From Roseicyclus sp. (lineage in GTDB: Bacteria; Pseudomonadota; Alphaproteobacteria; Rhodobacterales; Rhodobacteraceae), in contig JAGYKZ010000002.1 in the NCBI GenBank assembly GCA_018401385.1, positions 1 through 64,000 on the forward strand: a DNA stretch of 64,000 nucleotides, written 5' to 3'. Each line of letters opens with the position of its first letter. The stretch's first letter is position 1. The notes below the pieces were generated by a model that had not been told where the DNA came from, searched no databases, and was given only the letters and a program-made list of their open reading frames with translations. This document shows positions 52,551 to 63,597 of this stretch, in pieces. The position numbers were made by a program, and so were the translations under genes.

Positions 52551-54081
52551 ATGGATCAGACCATTTTCATCGGTGGTATGGATGGATTATGCCACGCCGC
52601 AAGAGCTTATTTTGAAATATGCCAACCGCCATGGCTTGATTGTAAATACGGGCAATGGGAAAACGGTCACGCAAAACGGGCGAGCGCGTTTTTCGCGCAG
52701 GGCGCCTGCTTTCCTGTCTGATGTGAAGGGCGACCTATCTGACTGGCCGAAGCAGGTCGTGTTGATTTTAAACTCCATGACGCGTTCAGCGCCCGCGCGC
52801 AGAAAATTGGTCTGGATCCTTATGGCTATCGTGCTTTTCCAGTCAGTTTCGGGATATTTTTGGAGAAAAGGGCCATCCGATCCGGGCGCCACTGTCTCGG
52901 AAATGGGGCCTGTGCTTTGGCGCGTCTGTTGGAATTGACGGATGCGCAAGAGGGCGCATTGACCATCGCCTTTCGTCTGGCCGAGGAAGGCATGGACCTT
53001 CTGGACTTAAAGGATTTGCAGGCGCTTTTGGTTTTTGTCTGTCGGTGAAAACGCGGAGGATCTGCAATTGCGCTTATGGCAATATCGCGGCGGCCTCCAT
53101 CGGTGCCATCCAACGCCGTCTTTTGCGTTGGAGGATCAGGGCGGCGCAGGGTTCTTTGGCGAACCCGCGTTGGAGCTGACTCTGATCTGATGCGCTGTGA
53201 TGCCGAGGGGCAGGGCGTGATCAATATTCTGGGCGGCGGATCGTTTGATGCTGTTGCCACGGCTTTACGCCACCGCGCTGTTGTGGCTGTTGTCGGAATT
53301 GTTCGAAACCCCTGCCCGAGGTGGGCGACCCCTTTGATAAGCCAAAGCTGGTGTTTTCTCTTTGACGAGGCGCATTTGCTTTTTGACGATGCCCCAAAGG
53401 CATTGGGTGCAAAAGGTGGGCAGGTCGCGCGGCTTATCCGTTCCAGGGGGTGGGCGTTTATTTCGTGACGTAAAACCTGGCGATGTGCCAGACCAGATCT
53501 GGGCCGCTTGGCAATCGGGTACGCGTTGCGTGCCTTTACGGCCATGATCAAAAGGATCTGCGTCAGGCAGCGGATACGTATCGCCCGAACCCCAATTTCG
53601 ATACGGCAGACGCCATCCGCGAGGTCGGCGTAGGAGGCGGTGTAATCCCTTTAGGCGCGAAAGGTGCGCCCAGCATTGTCGAGCGTTGCCTGATCCGCCC
53701 ACCATCCCTCCGCTTGGGCCGATGGATGAGGCCGCGCGGCGCGCGATGGCTGTGCAGCGTGGCCCCGTTGCAGGCAAAATATGGCCCTGTGCTGGACCGG
53801 GCGAAAGCGCTCGGCAGATTTTGCACGCGCAGCCGCCCCGCGCGGCAGCCGAGGCGGAAGCGGCCGAAGCGAAACTGGCTGCCGAGGCGGAAGCCGCGCG
53901 GGAGTTTGCATCAGCGCAGCGTTACAGCGGCAGCAGCAGGGCGGTTACGGCCGCCGCCGCGCCTCTGGCGGTGACAGTGTCGGCACGGCCTTCGCCAAAA
54001 GCTTCCCGCCCGCCAAATGGGAACGCGGGCCCGGCAAAGCAGGTTGTGCGGCGTATTGGGGGCGTTAACAGCCGCCGATGA
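52551..54081 (+). pseudogene. DUF853/HerA-like ATPase (YjgR family), heavily frameshifted
   Basis: Ordered pieces: MDQTIFIGG / LKYANRHGLIV / GNGKTVT / FLSDVKGDLS / ATVSEMGPVL / LARLLELTDAQEGALTIAFRLAEEGMDLLDLKDLQALLVFV / FDEAHLLFDDAPKAL / QVARLIRS / DQKDLRQAADTYRPNPNFDTADAIREVGVG / VGTAFAKSF. Confidence 0.75.
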
Positions 54082-54238
54082 CGCCGCTGATGGTGGCGCG
54101 ATAACGCGGCCAGGCATCACGGGTGCGCGGCCCTTGGCCCGCAATCTTGAACGGCGGGTGATTATGGTTACTCTGCGCCCGAAGATGACGGAAAATGTAA
54201 TCCCCACGCGTGCCGCGCTGTGAGGAAGGAGTGCAGCA

Positions 54239-56159
54239 ATGATCGTTGAATTGGGCCATTTCGCCTTGGTGTTGGCTTTTAAGGCTATTCCATTGATCGT
54301 GCCGATGATTGGCGCGCAAAAGAACTGGAGCGCCTGATGGCCGCGGTGTCCCGCGGCCTCCGTGCAATTCGGACTTGTGGCGATTTCCTTTGCCGCATTG
54401 ACCTTACGCTCGTCACCTCCGATTTTTCCTTGAACTTGGTCGTGGCCAATTCCCATGGCAGGACAAGCCGATGCCACAATCAGCGGCGTTTGGGGCAATC
54501 ACGAAGGGTCACTTCTGGTTGTGGGTATTGACGCTGGCGCTGTTTGGGGCTTCTGCGGTGATGGTTTGGGGCAATTTGCCCCCGGCTGCGGGCGCGGGTC
54601 GGCGGCATCCTCCTGTTGGGGTCGCCTTCTACGCGTTCATCTTGTTTACATCGAACCCGTTTTTTAAGCCTTGAGGTGCCGCTTCAACGGCCAAGATCTT
54701 GAATCTGCCGTTGTGAGATCCGGGCCTCGCCTTTCACCCGCCCTTCTCTATTTGGGCTATGTCGGCCTGAGTATGATGCTTTTGCCGTGGCCACCCTGAT
54801 CGAGGGGCGTGGATGCAAGGCTGGCCAGATGGGTGCGCTCCTTGGACCTGGCCGTTGCGTTTTTGACCATCGGCATCACCTTTGGCTCATGGTGGGCCCA
54901 CACATTGGGCTGGGGCGGCTTCTGGTTCTGATCCTACAAAAACGCCTCCTTCAGCGCTGGGCGGCTGATTGCGGCGGCGTTGTTGCATTCCTGCCATCGT
55001 TGTGGAAAAGGAGGCACTGAAAAGCTTGGACCATTCTTTTGGCGTGATTTTGGCCTTGGCTTCGCTGATCGGCACATTTATCGTGCGTCGGCATCATCAC
55101 TTCGGTGCACGCTCGCCACGACCCTGAGCGGGGGATGTTCATCCTTCGGATCTTGGCGGTGTTCATGGGCGCGTTTACCTCTTTATGCGCCCAGCGCAGG
55201 CGCCGGAGGCGAAGGGGGTCTTCCACCAGGTTAGCCGTGAAAGCGGCCGGTGCCGAACAACCTGCTTTATGGTCTCGTCCTTGGGTGGTGTTCCGGCATC
55301 GGTACGACTTCGCCTCTTGTAGTGTCCGAGATGTTCTGGACCGTGCACCGTATCGAAGCTGGCCCAGTCTTCTTTAATGCGGCCTTCACGCCCTTTGCCT
55401 TGCGATCGCTATTAATGTCCCGCTGATTGGGGCCGTTTTGCCGTGAAACGCGCGCGCGGTTTGACGCGGTCCGCATCATGAGCGGCGTGGTTGTTAACGC
55501 TGGCGCTGTTTGGACTTCATGTGTTCACCACGGGGAATTCACTGGCGGACGACCACCTTGGCGCTTGGGGTGTGGCTTGTGGCGGCTTCTGCGGTTGATC
55601 TGTGGCAGCGCACGGGGCAAGGCCAGCACTAGCGCTAAACCGTCTGGGTCTGCTCAGCGCGCGCTGTTGATTGGGCAAGGCGATTGCCCATGGTGTGGGG
55701 ATCACCTTTATCGGCGTGGGCGGTCTTGGTGACCATCAATTTGAGGACATCCGCGTACCCAACTGGGCAAGAATCTGATGGGTGCCTATCATCTGACCTT
55801 GCGCGATGTGCGAGGTGCAGGGGCTGAATTACATCTCGACTCATGGCTTTATCGACGTGGTACAAAACTTGGGCGAAATTTCTGGGCGTTCTCAATCCTG
55901 AAAATTGAATTTACCCAGTGGCGGAATGCCCACGACCAGCTGGCATTGACAGCGATTTTTCCGTGATGTTCATAACGCGCTTGGCGAACCGGGTAACCGG
56001 GATGTATGGGCCAGGCGCATGGATCAAGCCTCTTTGCCAATTGGGATTTGGGCGGCACGATCACCGCGTCGCTTATGGGTTCTCAAACAGTCTGTAATCG
56101 GGTTATCGTGTTGCGGCGGGGGCCGCTGCGGCATCAACCGCCACGTGCCCGCCGAATGA
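54239..56159 (+). pseudogene. ccmF: Cytochrome c-type biogenesis protein CcmF, heavily frameshifted
   Basis: MIVELGHFALVLAF / VPMIGAQKNWS / SDFSLNLVVANSH / SGVWGNHEGS / LTLALFGASAVMVWGNLPP / GVAFYAFILFTSNPF / HPPFLYLGYVGLSM / DVQGLNYIST-like pieces, in order across three frames. Confidence 0.75.
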
Positions 56160-56626
56160 AAGCTGCATTCATCGTAGCCGCAGTTGCGGCGCTTTGGCTG
56201 ATCGCCACGCCTGCCTTTGCGGTGCAGCCCGATGAGGTGCTGGCTGACCCCGCATTGGAGGCGCGGGCGCGTGAAATCTCGGCGGAGTTGCGTTGCGTGG
56301 TCTGTCGCAATGAATCCATTGACGAGAGCAATGCCACCGTGGCCCGCGACCTGCGCCTTTTTGTGCGCGAGCGGATCATGATGGGCGAGACCAATGAACA
56401 GGTGATGGCCGAGGTGGTGGACCGTTACGGCGAATATGTGCTGATGCGCCCCCCTATGTCAGGCAGCAATCTGGCGCTTTGGTTGGCGGGGCCTGCGTTG
56501 TTTTTGATCGGCATCGGTGTCGCGGCGGGATTTATTCGCAGCCGTGCGCGCATCACCGCCCCAGAGGAGGCCGCCTTGAGTGCCGAGGAACAGGCCGCCC
56601 TCAACCGGATTTTGAGCGAAAAATAG
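56156..56626 (+). CDS. ccmH: Cytochrome c-type biogenesis protein CcmH/CycL
   Basis: AREISAELRCVVCRNESIDESNATVARDLRLFVRERIMMGETNEQVMAEVVDRYGEYVLMRPP; CVVCRN heme-ligation motif. Confidence 0.92.
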   Translation: MKAAFIVAAVAALWLIATPAFAVQPDEVLADPALEARAREISAELRCVVCRNESIDESNATVARDLRLFVRERIMMGETNEQVMAEVVDRYGEYVLMRPPMSGSNLALWLAGPALFLIGIGVAAGFIRSRARITAPEEAALSAEEQAALNRILSEK

Positions 56627-56660
56627 CGCACGGCTTGCGCCATGGAATGCCGAGGCAGGG

Positions 56661-57437
56661 ATGAATTACGAGCGGATCCTTTACGAAATCGATGCGGGCG
56701 TGGCCGTCATCACCTTGAACCGCCCCGATGTGCTCAACGCTTTGGACACGCAAATGCGCGCCGAGGTGACATATGCCATTGGCCAAGCGGCGCAAACGGC
56801 GCGGGTTGTCGTCATCACGGGGGCGGGGCGCGCCTTTTGCGCGGGCCAAGATTTGGGCGATGCGGGGCGCGTGGCTGACCTTAATCTCGAACGTCTGTTG
56901 CGTGATGAATATATACCGCTGGTCACGGCCATTGCCGATTGCCCCATCCCCGTGATCGCGGCGGTGAATGGCGCGGCGGCAGGGGCAGGGGCAAGCCTTG
57001 CCTTGGTCTGTGATCTGGTCATTGCCAGCGAAGAGGCGCGTTTCATTCAGGCCTTTGTGCAATTGGGGTTGATGCCCGATGCCGGGGCCACATGGGTTTT
57101 GCCGCGCCTGATCGGCAATGCTCGCGCCATGGCCGCCGCCCTGTTTGGCGAGGCGATCACTGCGCCCGAGGCCGTGGAGATGGGGCTGATTTGGAAATCT
57201 GTGCCACAGCCGAAATTTGACGCAGAATGGCGCAGCCGCGCTGCCACCTTGGCCCAAGGGCCGACACTGGCCTATGGCAAGATCAAATCCGCCTTGCGCG
57301 CCTCAGCCACGCAAAGCCTTGAGGCGCAGATGCTGCAGGAGGCCGCCGCACAGGGCGCGCTTGGCCGCAGCCGCGATTTCAAAGAGGGCGTTTTGGCCTT
57401 TAATGACAAGCGCAAACCCAAGTTCGAGGGGCGTTGA
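56661..57437 (+). CDS. Enoyl-CoA hydratase (PaaG-like)
   Basis: VVVITGAGRAFCAGQDLGDAG...PIPVIAAVNGAAAGAGASLALVCDLVIASEEARFIQAFVQLGLMPDAGATWVLPRLIG. Confidence 0.9.
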   Translation: MNYERILYEIDAGVAVITLNRPDVLNALDTQMRAEVTYAIGQAAQTARVVVITGAGRAFCAGQDLGDAGRVADLNLERLLRDEYIPLVTAIADCPIPVIAAVNGAAAGAGASLALVCDLVIASEEARFIQAFVQLGLMPDAGATWVLPRLIGNARAMAAALFGEAITAPEAVEMGLIWKSVPQPKFDAEWRSRAATLAQGPTLAYGKIKSALRASATQSLEAQMLQEAAAQGALGRSRDFKEGVLAFNDKRKPKFEGR

Positions 57438-57549
57438 CGCCGCGCGCCGAAGGCTTGCCCAAAAGGCGGCCAAAGTGCTAGGGATATCAGGCCGCGGGCC
57501 ATGATGTTGGCCCCTTGGCCACGGCGGAATTTGATAAAGGAAAATAAAA

Positions 57550-58032
57550 ATGACAGGCGAGATGCCCAAAGAAGCGGATATTCATCTGATCCAACGGATC
57601 ATTCCGCATCGCTATCCGTTTTTGCTGATTGATCGCGTGCGTGATATTGAGGGCTATCAATCGGCCACCGGCATCAAGAATGTCACCTTCAACGAGCCGC
57701 ATTTCCAAGGCCATTTTCCAGCCGCCCCGATCATGCCTGGCGTGACCATCATCGAGGCAATGGCGCAAACCGCCGCCGTTATGGTGGGCGTTGCGATGGA
57801 TATGGCCGATCGCAATTTGCTGGTTTATTTCATGGGGATTGATGCCTGCAAATTCCGCCGCAAGGTTGTGCCGGGCGATGTGCTGGAGCTGAAAATCGAG
57901 ACCACGCGTGGCAAGCCTGGGGGTAAGGTGTGGCGCTTCAAAGGGCAGGCCAGTGTTGATGGGGAAATGGCGGCTGAGGCAGAATTCACCGCGATGATGG
58001 ACCTTGATGGCGCGAAAGGTGGGGCTGCATAA
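57550..58032 (+). CDS. fabZ: 3-hydroxyacyl-ACP dehydratase FabZ
   Basis: [17 protein letters not shown]...[26 protein letters not shown]. Confidence 0.95.
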   Translation: MTGEMPKEADIHLIQRIIPHRYPFLLIDRVRDIEGYQSATGIKNVTFNEPHFQGHFPAAPIMPGVTIIEAMAQTAAVMVGVAMDMADRNLLVYFMGIDACKFRRKVVPGDVLELKIETTRGKPGGKVWRFKGQASVDGEMAAEAEFTAMMDLDGAKGGAA

Positions 58033-58832
58033 TGGCGATTGATCCTTCCGCCTCGATCCATCCGTCTGCCGTTGTTGAGGGCGGGGCGCAGATTGCAGCA
58101 GGCTGCCACATCGGCCCGTTTTGCCATATCGGCCCCGAGGTCAGCTTGCATAAGGGCGTGGTCTTGAAATCCCATGCCGTGGTCACAGGGCTGACCGAAA
58201 TTGGTGAGGATACGGTGATTTTTCCCTTCGCCAATATCGGTGATATCCCGCAGGATTTGAAATATGCGGGCGAAAAGACCCAGTTGATTGTGGGCAAACG
58301 CAACCGCATCCGCGAGGGTGTGACGATGAACACAGGCACCGATGGCGGTGGCGGGGTCACGCGCGTTGGTGATGACAATCTGTTTATGACAGGTGCCCAT
58401 GTTGGCCATGATGCGATTGTTGGAAACCATGTGGTCGTGGCCAATCAATCCGCCATTGCAGGACATTGTATCATTGATGATGGGGTGATCATCGGCGGGC
58501 TTTCGGGCATTCACCAATTTGTGCGGATCGGGCGCGGCGCGATCATCGGTGCCGTTACGATGGTCACCAACGATGTGATCCCCTATGGCCTCGTGCAGGG
58601 GCCGCGCGGACAGTTGGACGGGCTGAATTTGGTGGGACTCAAACGCCGTGGCGTGGCCAAGGAGGACATCACCGCCTTGCGCGCCGCCTATCAATCCTTG
58701 GCACAAGGCGAGGGCGCATTTCAGGAACGCGTGCGCCGCCTCTCGGAGGAGGCACCCCATTCGCAATATGTGCGCGATGTGGTGGAGTTTGTGCTCAAGG
58801 GTTCGGACCGCTCCTTCCTGACGCCGGGTTGA
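58032..58832 (+). CDS. lpxA: UDP-GlcNAc acyltransferase LpxA
   Basis: Hexapeptide repeats; IHPSAVVEGGAQIAAGCHIGPFCHIGPEV...RIREGVTMNTGTDGGGGVTRVGDDNLFMTGAHVGHD. Confidence 0.95.
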   Translation: MAIDPSASIHPSAVVEGGAQIAAGCHIGPFCHIGPEVSLHKGVVLKSHAVVTGLTEIGEDTVIFPFANIGDIPQDLKYAGEKTQLIVGKRNRIREGVTMNTGTDGGGGVTRVGDDNLFMTGAHVGHDAIVGNHVVVANQSAIAGHCIIDDGVIIGGLSGIHQFVRIGRGAIIGAVTMVTNDVIPYGLVQGPRGQLDGLNLVGLKRRGVAKEDITALRAAYQSLAQGEGAFQERVRRLSEEAPHSQYVRDVVEFVLKGSDRSFLTPG

Positions 58833-58843
58833 ACGGGGGGATC

Positions 58844-59627
58844 ATGCCAAAACGCGCGATATTGGCGGGCGGGGGTGTTTTGCCGCAATTGCTGCTCGAG
58901 GTGGAGGGGGCGGTGCTGGTCACCTTCGAGGGCACGCCTGTTCAGGCCCGCGCCGATCAGGTGATCCCTGCACGGTTCGAACAATTGGCAACGTTATTCG
59001 AAACGCTGCACGCGCATGGGGTGCGGGAGCTGTGCCTTGCGGGGGCGATGCGCCGCCCCACATTCGACCCCACCGCGTTGGATGCGGGCACAGCCGCGCT
59101 GTTGCCGCGCCTGATGGGGGCGATGGCGCAAGGCGATGACGGGTTGTTGCGCGCGGTGATTGCGCTGTTGGAGGAGCAGGGGTTTACCATTTGCGCGCCG
59201 CATGACATCCGCCCCGATCTATTGGCGGCTGAGGGCGTGTTGGCGGGTGAGGTCAGCGATGCGATGTGCGCGGACGCAACCCGCGCCGCCGTTTGGCGGC
59301 CCTTGACCCCCAGGATGTTGGCCAGGTGCCCGTGGTGGCCAAGGGGCAGGTTCTGGCGATCAGAGGACCCTGCCTGGCACCGATGCAATGCTCGAATTCG
59401 TGGCGCAGACCTGCCCCAATTCAGGTGGTGTTTTGATGAAACGCCCCAAGGCGGGTCAGGATTTGCGCGTGGATATGCCGGGCATTGGCGCAGACGATTG
59501 CGATGATGCAAAGGCGGGGCTGTCTGGCCCTTGCCCTCCATGCAGGGGGCGCGCGTTGATTTTGGAGCGCGATGCTGTCATTGCCACAGCCCAAGCGGCT
59601 GGCATTGCCATATGGGCGGACACGTGA
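58844..59627 (+). pseudogene. lpxI: UDP-2,3-diacylglucosamine pyrophosphatase LpxI (DUF1009), frameshifted
   Basis: MPKRAILAGGGVLPQLLLEVEG...CLAGAMRRPTFDP...LPRLMGAMAQGDDGLLRAVIALLEEQGFTICAPHDI; then VVAKGQVLAI and KAGQDLRVDMPGIG, RALILERDAVIATAQAAGIAIW in other frames. Confidence 0.8.
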
Positions 59628-60792
59628 AAGCTGTTTCTCATCGCGGGGGCAACTTCGGGCGATGCGCTTGGGACGGCTTGTTGGCGGGGCTGAAAACCTT
59701 GCGCGATGATGTTGAATTTCAAGGGATTGGCGGCCCGTTGAGTGCAGGCCGAGGGCTGAACAGCCTGTTTCCCATGTCCGATCTGTCCGTTATGGGGCTG
59801 ACCGAGGTGCTGCCGCGCTGCGTCATTTGTTCAAACGCCGCGATCGGGCGGTGACGCGACACGCGCGGGCGGCTATGACGCGCTGATCACCATCGACAGC
59901 CCCGATTTTTGCCTGCGCGTGGCCAAACGGGTCAAACAGGCGACGCCAAGCCTGCCTGTGATCCATTACGTTGCCCCTACGGTTTGGGGCATGGCGGGCA
60001 GGACGTGCGCAAAATGGCGCGCCATGTCGATCATGTTCTGGCCCTGTTTCCGTTTGAGCCACCCTTGATGCAGGCGGCGGGGATGGGGTGGGTGCGATTT
60101 CGTGGGTCATCCCGTGGCGCGTGCGCCACAGGCAAGCGCCGCCAGATGCGCGGCCTAGCGTGCGGGAGCTTAGGATCGGCAAGGATGAGCCGCTGTTGCT
60201 GCTTTGCCCGGGTCGCGGCGAGGCGAGATTGCGCGGCTTGGCGCGCGATTTGGCGCGGTGGCGCCCGGGGGTATTTGACATCCAGCCGCGCATCTGGTGC
60301 TGCCTGCGGCCTGCCATCGCGGATGAAGTGGCGCAGATGATGGCGGCATGGGATTTGGGGCCACGGGCGCATTTGCTTGATCCGCGCGGGACGGGGGCCG
60401 CATATGGGCATCAGAAATCCTGCGCTTTTGGCGCGGCGGATCTGGCGCTTGCGGCTTCGGGCACGGTGTCGTTGGAATTGGCCGCCGCAAAAACGCCGAT
60501 GGTGATTGCCTATGATATGGCCCCGCTGTCACGGTTGCTGATGCGGTGGATGCTGAAAATCGACACGGTGACCTTGGTCAATTTGGTCAGCGAAACCCGC
60601 CATATTCCCGAATTCTTGGGGCAGGCCTTTGACCCCGCTGCTGTCTTGGCGGCGCTGTCGCGCTTGACCCGCGATCCAGAGGCGCGCGCGGCGCAGATTG
60701 CGGCCGCGGATCTGACCATGGCGCGGCTTGGGGCGGGGGATGAGGCCTCACAGGCCCGTGCGGCTGAGGCGGTTTTGCGGCTTTTGGCGTGA
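59625..60792 (+). pseudogene. lpxB: Lipid-A-disaccharide synthase LpxB, frameshifted several times
   Basis: GLKTLRDDVEFQGIGGPL / GLNSLFPMSDLSVMGLTEVLPR / DALITIDSPDFCLRVAKRVKQATPSLPVIHYVAPTVW / HVDHVLALFPFEPPLM / FGAADLALAASGTVSLELAAAKTPMVIAYDMAPLSRLLMRWMLKIDTVTLVNLV. Confidence 0.85.
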
Positions 60793-60873
60793 AATGTTTG
60801 GGGTAAAATATAACCCCATTGCTAAGCATCTGATTTTAAGTGTTTAAATGGAAATAGCCATCAGGAAAAGTGC

Positions 60874-60902
60874 TTGACCTGACGCTTCTCCTAACGCATA
60901 TA
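60874..60902 (+). promoter_or_regulatory. Candidate sigma70 promoter of rplM-rpsI
   Basis: TTGACC - 17 nt - CATATA, about 75 bp upstream of the rplM start. Confidence 0.5.
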
Positions 60903-60974
60903 CCCGCAATCTCTGACGGGGGCGGCGCAGCGCTGCCCTTTATCGGTCAAAATCAAAGACCAAGGAACGCATAT

Positions 60975-61433
60975 ATGAAAACCTTTACCGCAACTCCTGC
61001 GGATATCGACAAGACATGGATCGTGATTGACGCCGAAGGCGTTGTTCTGGGCCGTCTTGCCTCGATCATCGCCATGCGGCTGCGTGGCAAGCACAAGCCG
61101 TCCTTCACGCCCCATATGGATATGGGCGACAATGTCATCGTCATCAACGCTGAAAAAGTGCAGGTGACAGGCAACAAGCGCAACAAGCCAAACTATTGGC
61201 ACACGGGCTATCCAGGTGGGATCAAGAGCCGCACAACGGGTCAGATCCTCGAAGGTGCGCATCCTGAGCGCGTTGTGATGCAGGCGGTGAAGCGTATGCT
61301 GCCCGGCGGCCCGCTGTCGCGCCGCCAGATGACCAATCTGCGTGTCTATGCAGGTGCTGCGCACCCGCATGAGGCACAAAACCCCACCGTTCTGGATGTG
61401 AAATCCATGAACAAGAAGAACACGCGGAGCTAA
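60975..61433 (+). CDS. rplM: 50S ribosomal protein L13
   Basis: [68 protein letters not shown]. Confidence 0.97.
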   Translation: MKTFTATPADIDKTWIVIDAEGVVLGRLASIIAMRLRGKHKPSFTPHMDMGDNVIVINAEKVQVTGNKRNKPNYWHTGYPGGIKSRTTGQILEGAHPERVVMQAVKRMLPGGPLSRRQMTNLRVYAGAAHPHEAQNPTVLDVKSMNKKNTRS

Positions 61434-61438
61434 AAACC

Positions 61439-61950
61439 ATGGCCGAGACACTCTCTTCGCTCGATGAGCTGAAAGGCGCCGTGGCTGAGGGCTCTGCCCC
61501 CGCCGCAGGTGCGACATCCATCTCCTTGGATGCAACCCCCCGCGAGCCTGTGCGCGATGCGCTTGGCCGCTCTTACGCAACGGGTAAACGGAAAGATGCG
61601 GTTGCCCGCGTCTGGATCAAGCCAGGCTCTGGCAAGGTCACCGTGAATGGCAAGGAGATCAAAACCTACTTTGCCCGTCCCGTGTTGCAGATGATCCTGC
61701 GTCAGCCCTTCTCCGTGGCTGGTGTGGAAGATCAGTTTGACGTGATGGCCACCGTCAAGGGCGGTGGTTTGTCGGGTCAGGCGGGCGCGGTGAAGCACGG
61801 CATCTCCAAGGCGTTGCAGCTTTACGATCCCGCCTTGCGCGGCGCGCTGAAAACGGCAGGCTTCACCTGACCCGCGACAGCCGCGTTGTGGAACGGAAGA
61901 AATTCGGCAAGCGCAAAGCACGCCGCAGCTTCCAGTTCTCCAAGCGTTAA
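61439..61950 (+). CDS. rpsI: 30S ribosomal protein S9, frameshifted at about 61868
   Basis: [27 protein letters not shown]...[31 protein letters not shown] then [27 protein letters not shown] in another frame. Confidence 0.95.
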
Positions 61951-61975
61951 TCGCCCCCGCGCGATCTCAAATACC

Positions 61976-62005
61976 AAAAAGGCCACCCGCTTGGGTGGCC
62001 TTTTT
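61976..62005 (+). terminator. Rho-independent terminator after rpsI
   Basis: aaaaaGGCCACCCgcttGGGTGGCCttttt; symmetric, could act on both strands. Confidence 0.85.
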
Positions 62006-62031
62006 CTTTATGTCACGCGCGCGTTGCGGGG

Positions 62032-63438
62032 TTAGTTTGCAAAAGAAAACCCCGTGTTGCGCGTCATCTGTGCGTAGTCTTGCGCCGTGGCGGCGGGCAT
62101 CGGGCGGTGCGGTTGTGCATCGAGCTTGAAGAATTGCAATTCCGTGGTCAGCCCCGTGGCCGCTTGGGTGAGGAGGCCGCTGTCTTTGGCCAATTCCTCC
62201 GCCATCGTGGCGTTTTCTTGGGTCACGCGCTCCATATTGAAGACGGCGCTGTTGATATCGGCCAAGGCCACGCTTTGCTCATTCACCCCTGTCACGATTT
62301 CCTCGATATTTTCGGTCAATTCGCCGATATCTTCGAATATGCGGCGCAGTTCTTGACCGGTTTTGTCGACCAATTCCACCCCGCCCGTCACATGGCGGCG
62401 GCTTTCTTCGATCAGCGCGCTGATTTCGCGGGCGCTGTCGGCGCTGCGCTGTGCCAATTGGCGCACCTCAGAGGCGACCACCGAGAAGCCTCGCCCTGCG
62501 GGGCCTGCGCGCGCCGCCTCAATCGCGGCGTTGAGCGACAAGAGGTTGGTTTGTGCGGCGATCCCATCGATGACCGAGATGATTTGGGCGATGCGATCCG
62601 AGCTTTCCTTGATCTTGTGCATCGCAGTGACGGCGTTTTTCATCACCGCTTCGCTTTCGCTGGTGCGATCACGGGTGGCATTGGCACCTGTCAAAACCCG
62701 CCGCGCCCCATCGACATTGGCGCGTGTGGAGGTGGTCAATTCTTCCACCGCGGCGGCGGTCTGCTCGATCTGCGAGGCCTGATGCGTGGCGCGATTGGAC
62801 AATTCGCCCGAGGCATTGGTGATCGCCGTCCCGATGGTATGCACTTCGCCGCTGACGGTGGTGGCATTGCGCATGAGGTTCGACATATGCGTGACCGCCT
62901 CATTATAGGCGGTGGCGATTTTGGCAATATCGGGCAGGGCGCTGAGGGAGACACGGGTGGCCAAATTGCCCTCGCGCAGATCAAACAGGGCTTGGGCAAT
63001 TACCTCGATCGCGGTGACGCGCGCGGTGACGTCCGTGGCGACTTTCACCACACGGCTCAGATGCCCCTGTTCATCCTTCACGGGGGCATAGGTGGCCTGA
63101 ATCCAGATCGTTTTCCCGCTTTTGGTGACGCGGGGAAATTGATCGGTAAAGCTGCGTCCCGCCTTCAGATCGGCCCAAAATTGCTTGTAGGCCTCGCTTT
63201 GTCCGTAATCGGGGTCAACAAAGATCGAGTGATGCCGCCCTACCACCTCATGTAACGGATATTCCACCGCGTTGAGGAAATTCTGATTGGCGGTGATGAT
63301 GGTGCCGTCAATGTTAAAATGGATCACCGCTTGGGTGTCATTGACCATCGAAAGCAGGGCCGCATCGGCAATCGCGGCAAGTCGGGCATCCTCGCCCAAT
63401 TGGTCAGATTGTGGCGGGGTGGCACGTTGAAAAGTCAT
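62032..63438 (-). CDS. PAS-domain methyl-accepting chemotaxis protein
   Basis: [92 protein letters not shown] signalling domain. Confidence 0.9.
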   Translation of the reverse strand: MTFQRATPPQSDQLGEDARLAAIADAALLSMVNDTQAVIHFNIDGTIITANQNFLNAVEYPLHEVVGRHHSIFVDPDYGQSEAYKQFWADLKAGRSFTDQFPRVTKSGKTIWIQATYAPVKDEQGHLSRVVKVATDVTARVTAIEVIAQALFDLREGNLATRVSLSALPDIAKIATAYNEAVTHMSNLMRNATTVSGEVHTIGTAITNASGELSNRATHQASQIEQTAAAVEELTTSTRANVDGARRVLTGANATRDRTSESEAVMKNAVTAMHKIKESSDRIAQIISVIDGIAAQTNLLSLNAAIEAARAGPAGRGFSVVASEVRQLAQRSADSAREISALIEESRRHVTGGVELVDKTGQELRRIFEDIGELTENIEEIVTGVNEQSVALADINSAVFNMERVTQENATMAEELAKDSGLLTQAATGLTTELQFFKLDAQPHRPMPAATAQDYAQMTRNTGFSFAN

Positions 63439-63540
63439 GGCTGTCGTCCGTGGTTGAGTCTCATTCGCACATGACAACGAACAGCTTAAGGTTGTGTTTA
63501 GGGCGCAGAAGAAAAAAGGATTTCTTTTTTTGAATGTGAG

Positions 63541-63585
63541 CCGATTTTTTGGGTGCCAATTTTTTTGGCGCCAATTTTTTGGGTT
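63541..63585. repeat. 15-bp imperfect tandem repeat (CCRATTTTTTKGGYG), 3 copies
   Basis: ccgattttttgggtg / ccaatttttttggcg / ccaattttttgggtt. Confidence 0.85.
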
Positions 63586-63597
63586 GTCGGATTATCC

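Noticed and set aside
52551-56159. Novel system made of many small ORFs (60-130 aa) in this stretch
   Set aside because: The fragments, taken in order across frames, match DUF853 ATPase and CcmF; they are frameshift debris, not new small genes.
57825-58766. 313-aa minus-strand ORF opposite fabZ/lpxA
   Set aside because: lpxA hexapeptide repeats are clear on the plus strand; the antisense protein has no support.
62080-63255. 391-aa plus-strand ORF opposite the PAS-MCP
   Set aside because: The minus strand is an unambiguous PAS-MCP; the antisense ORF is Gly/His/Arg-rich and unrecognisable.
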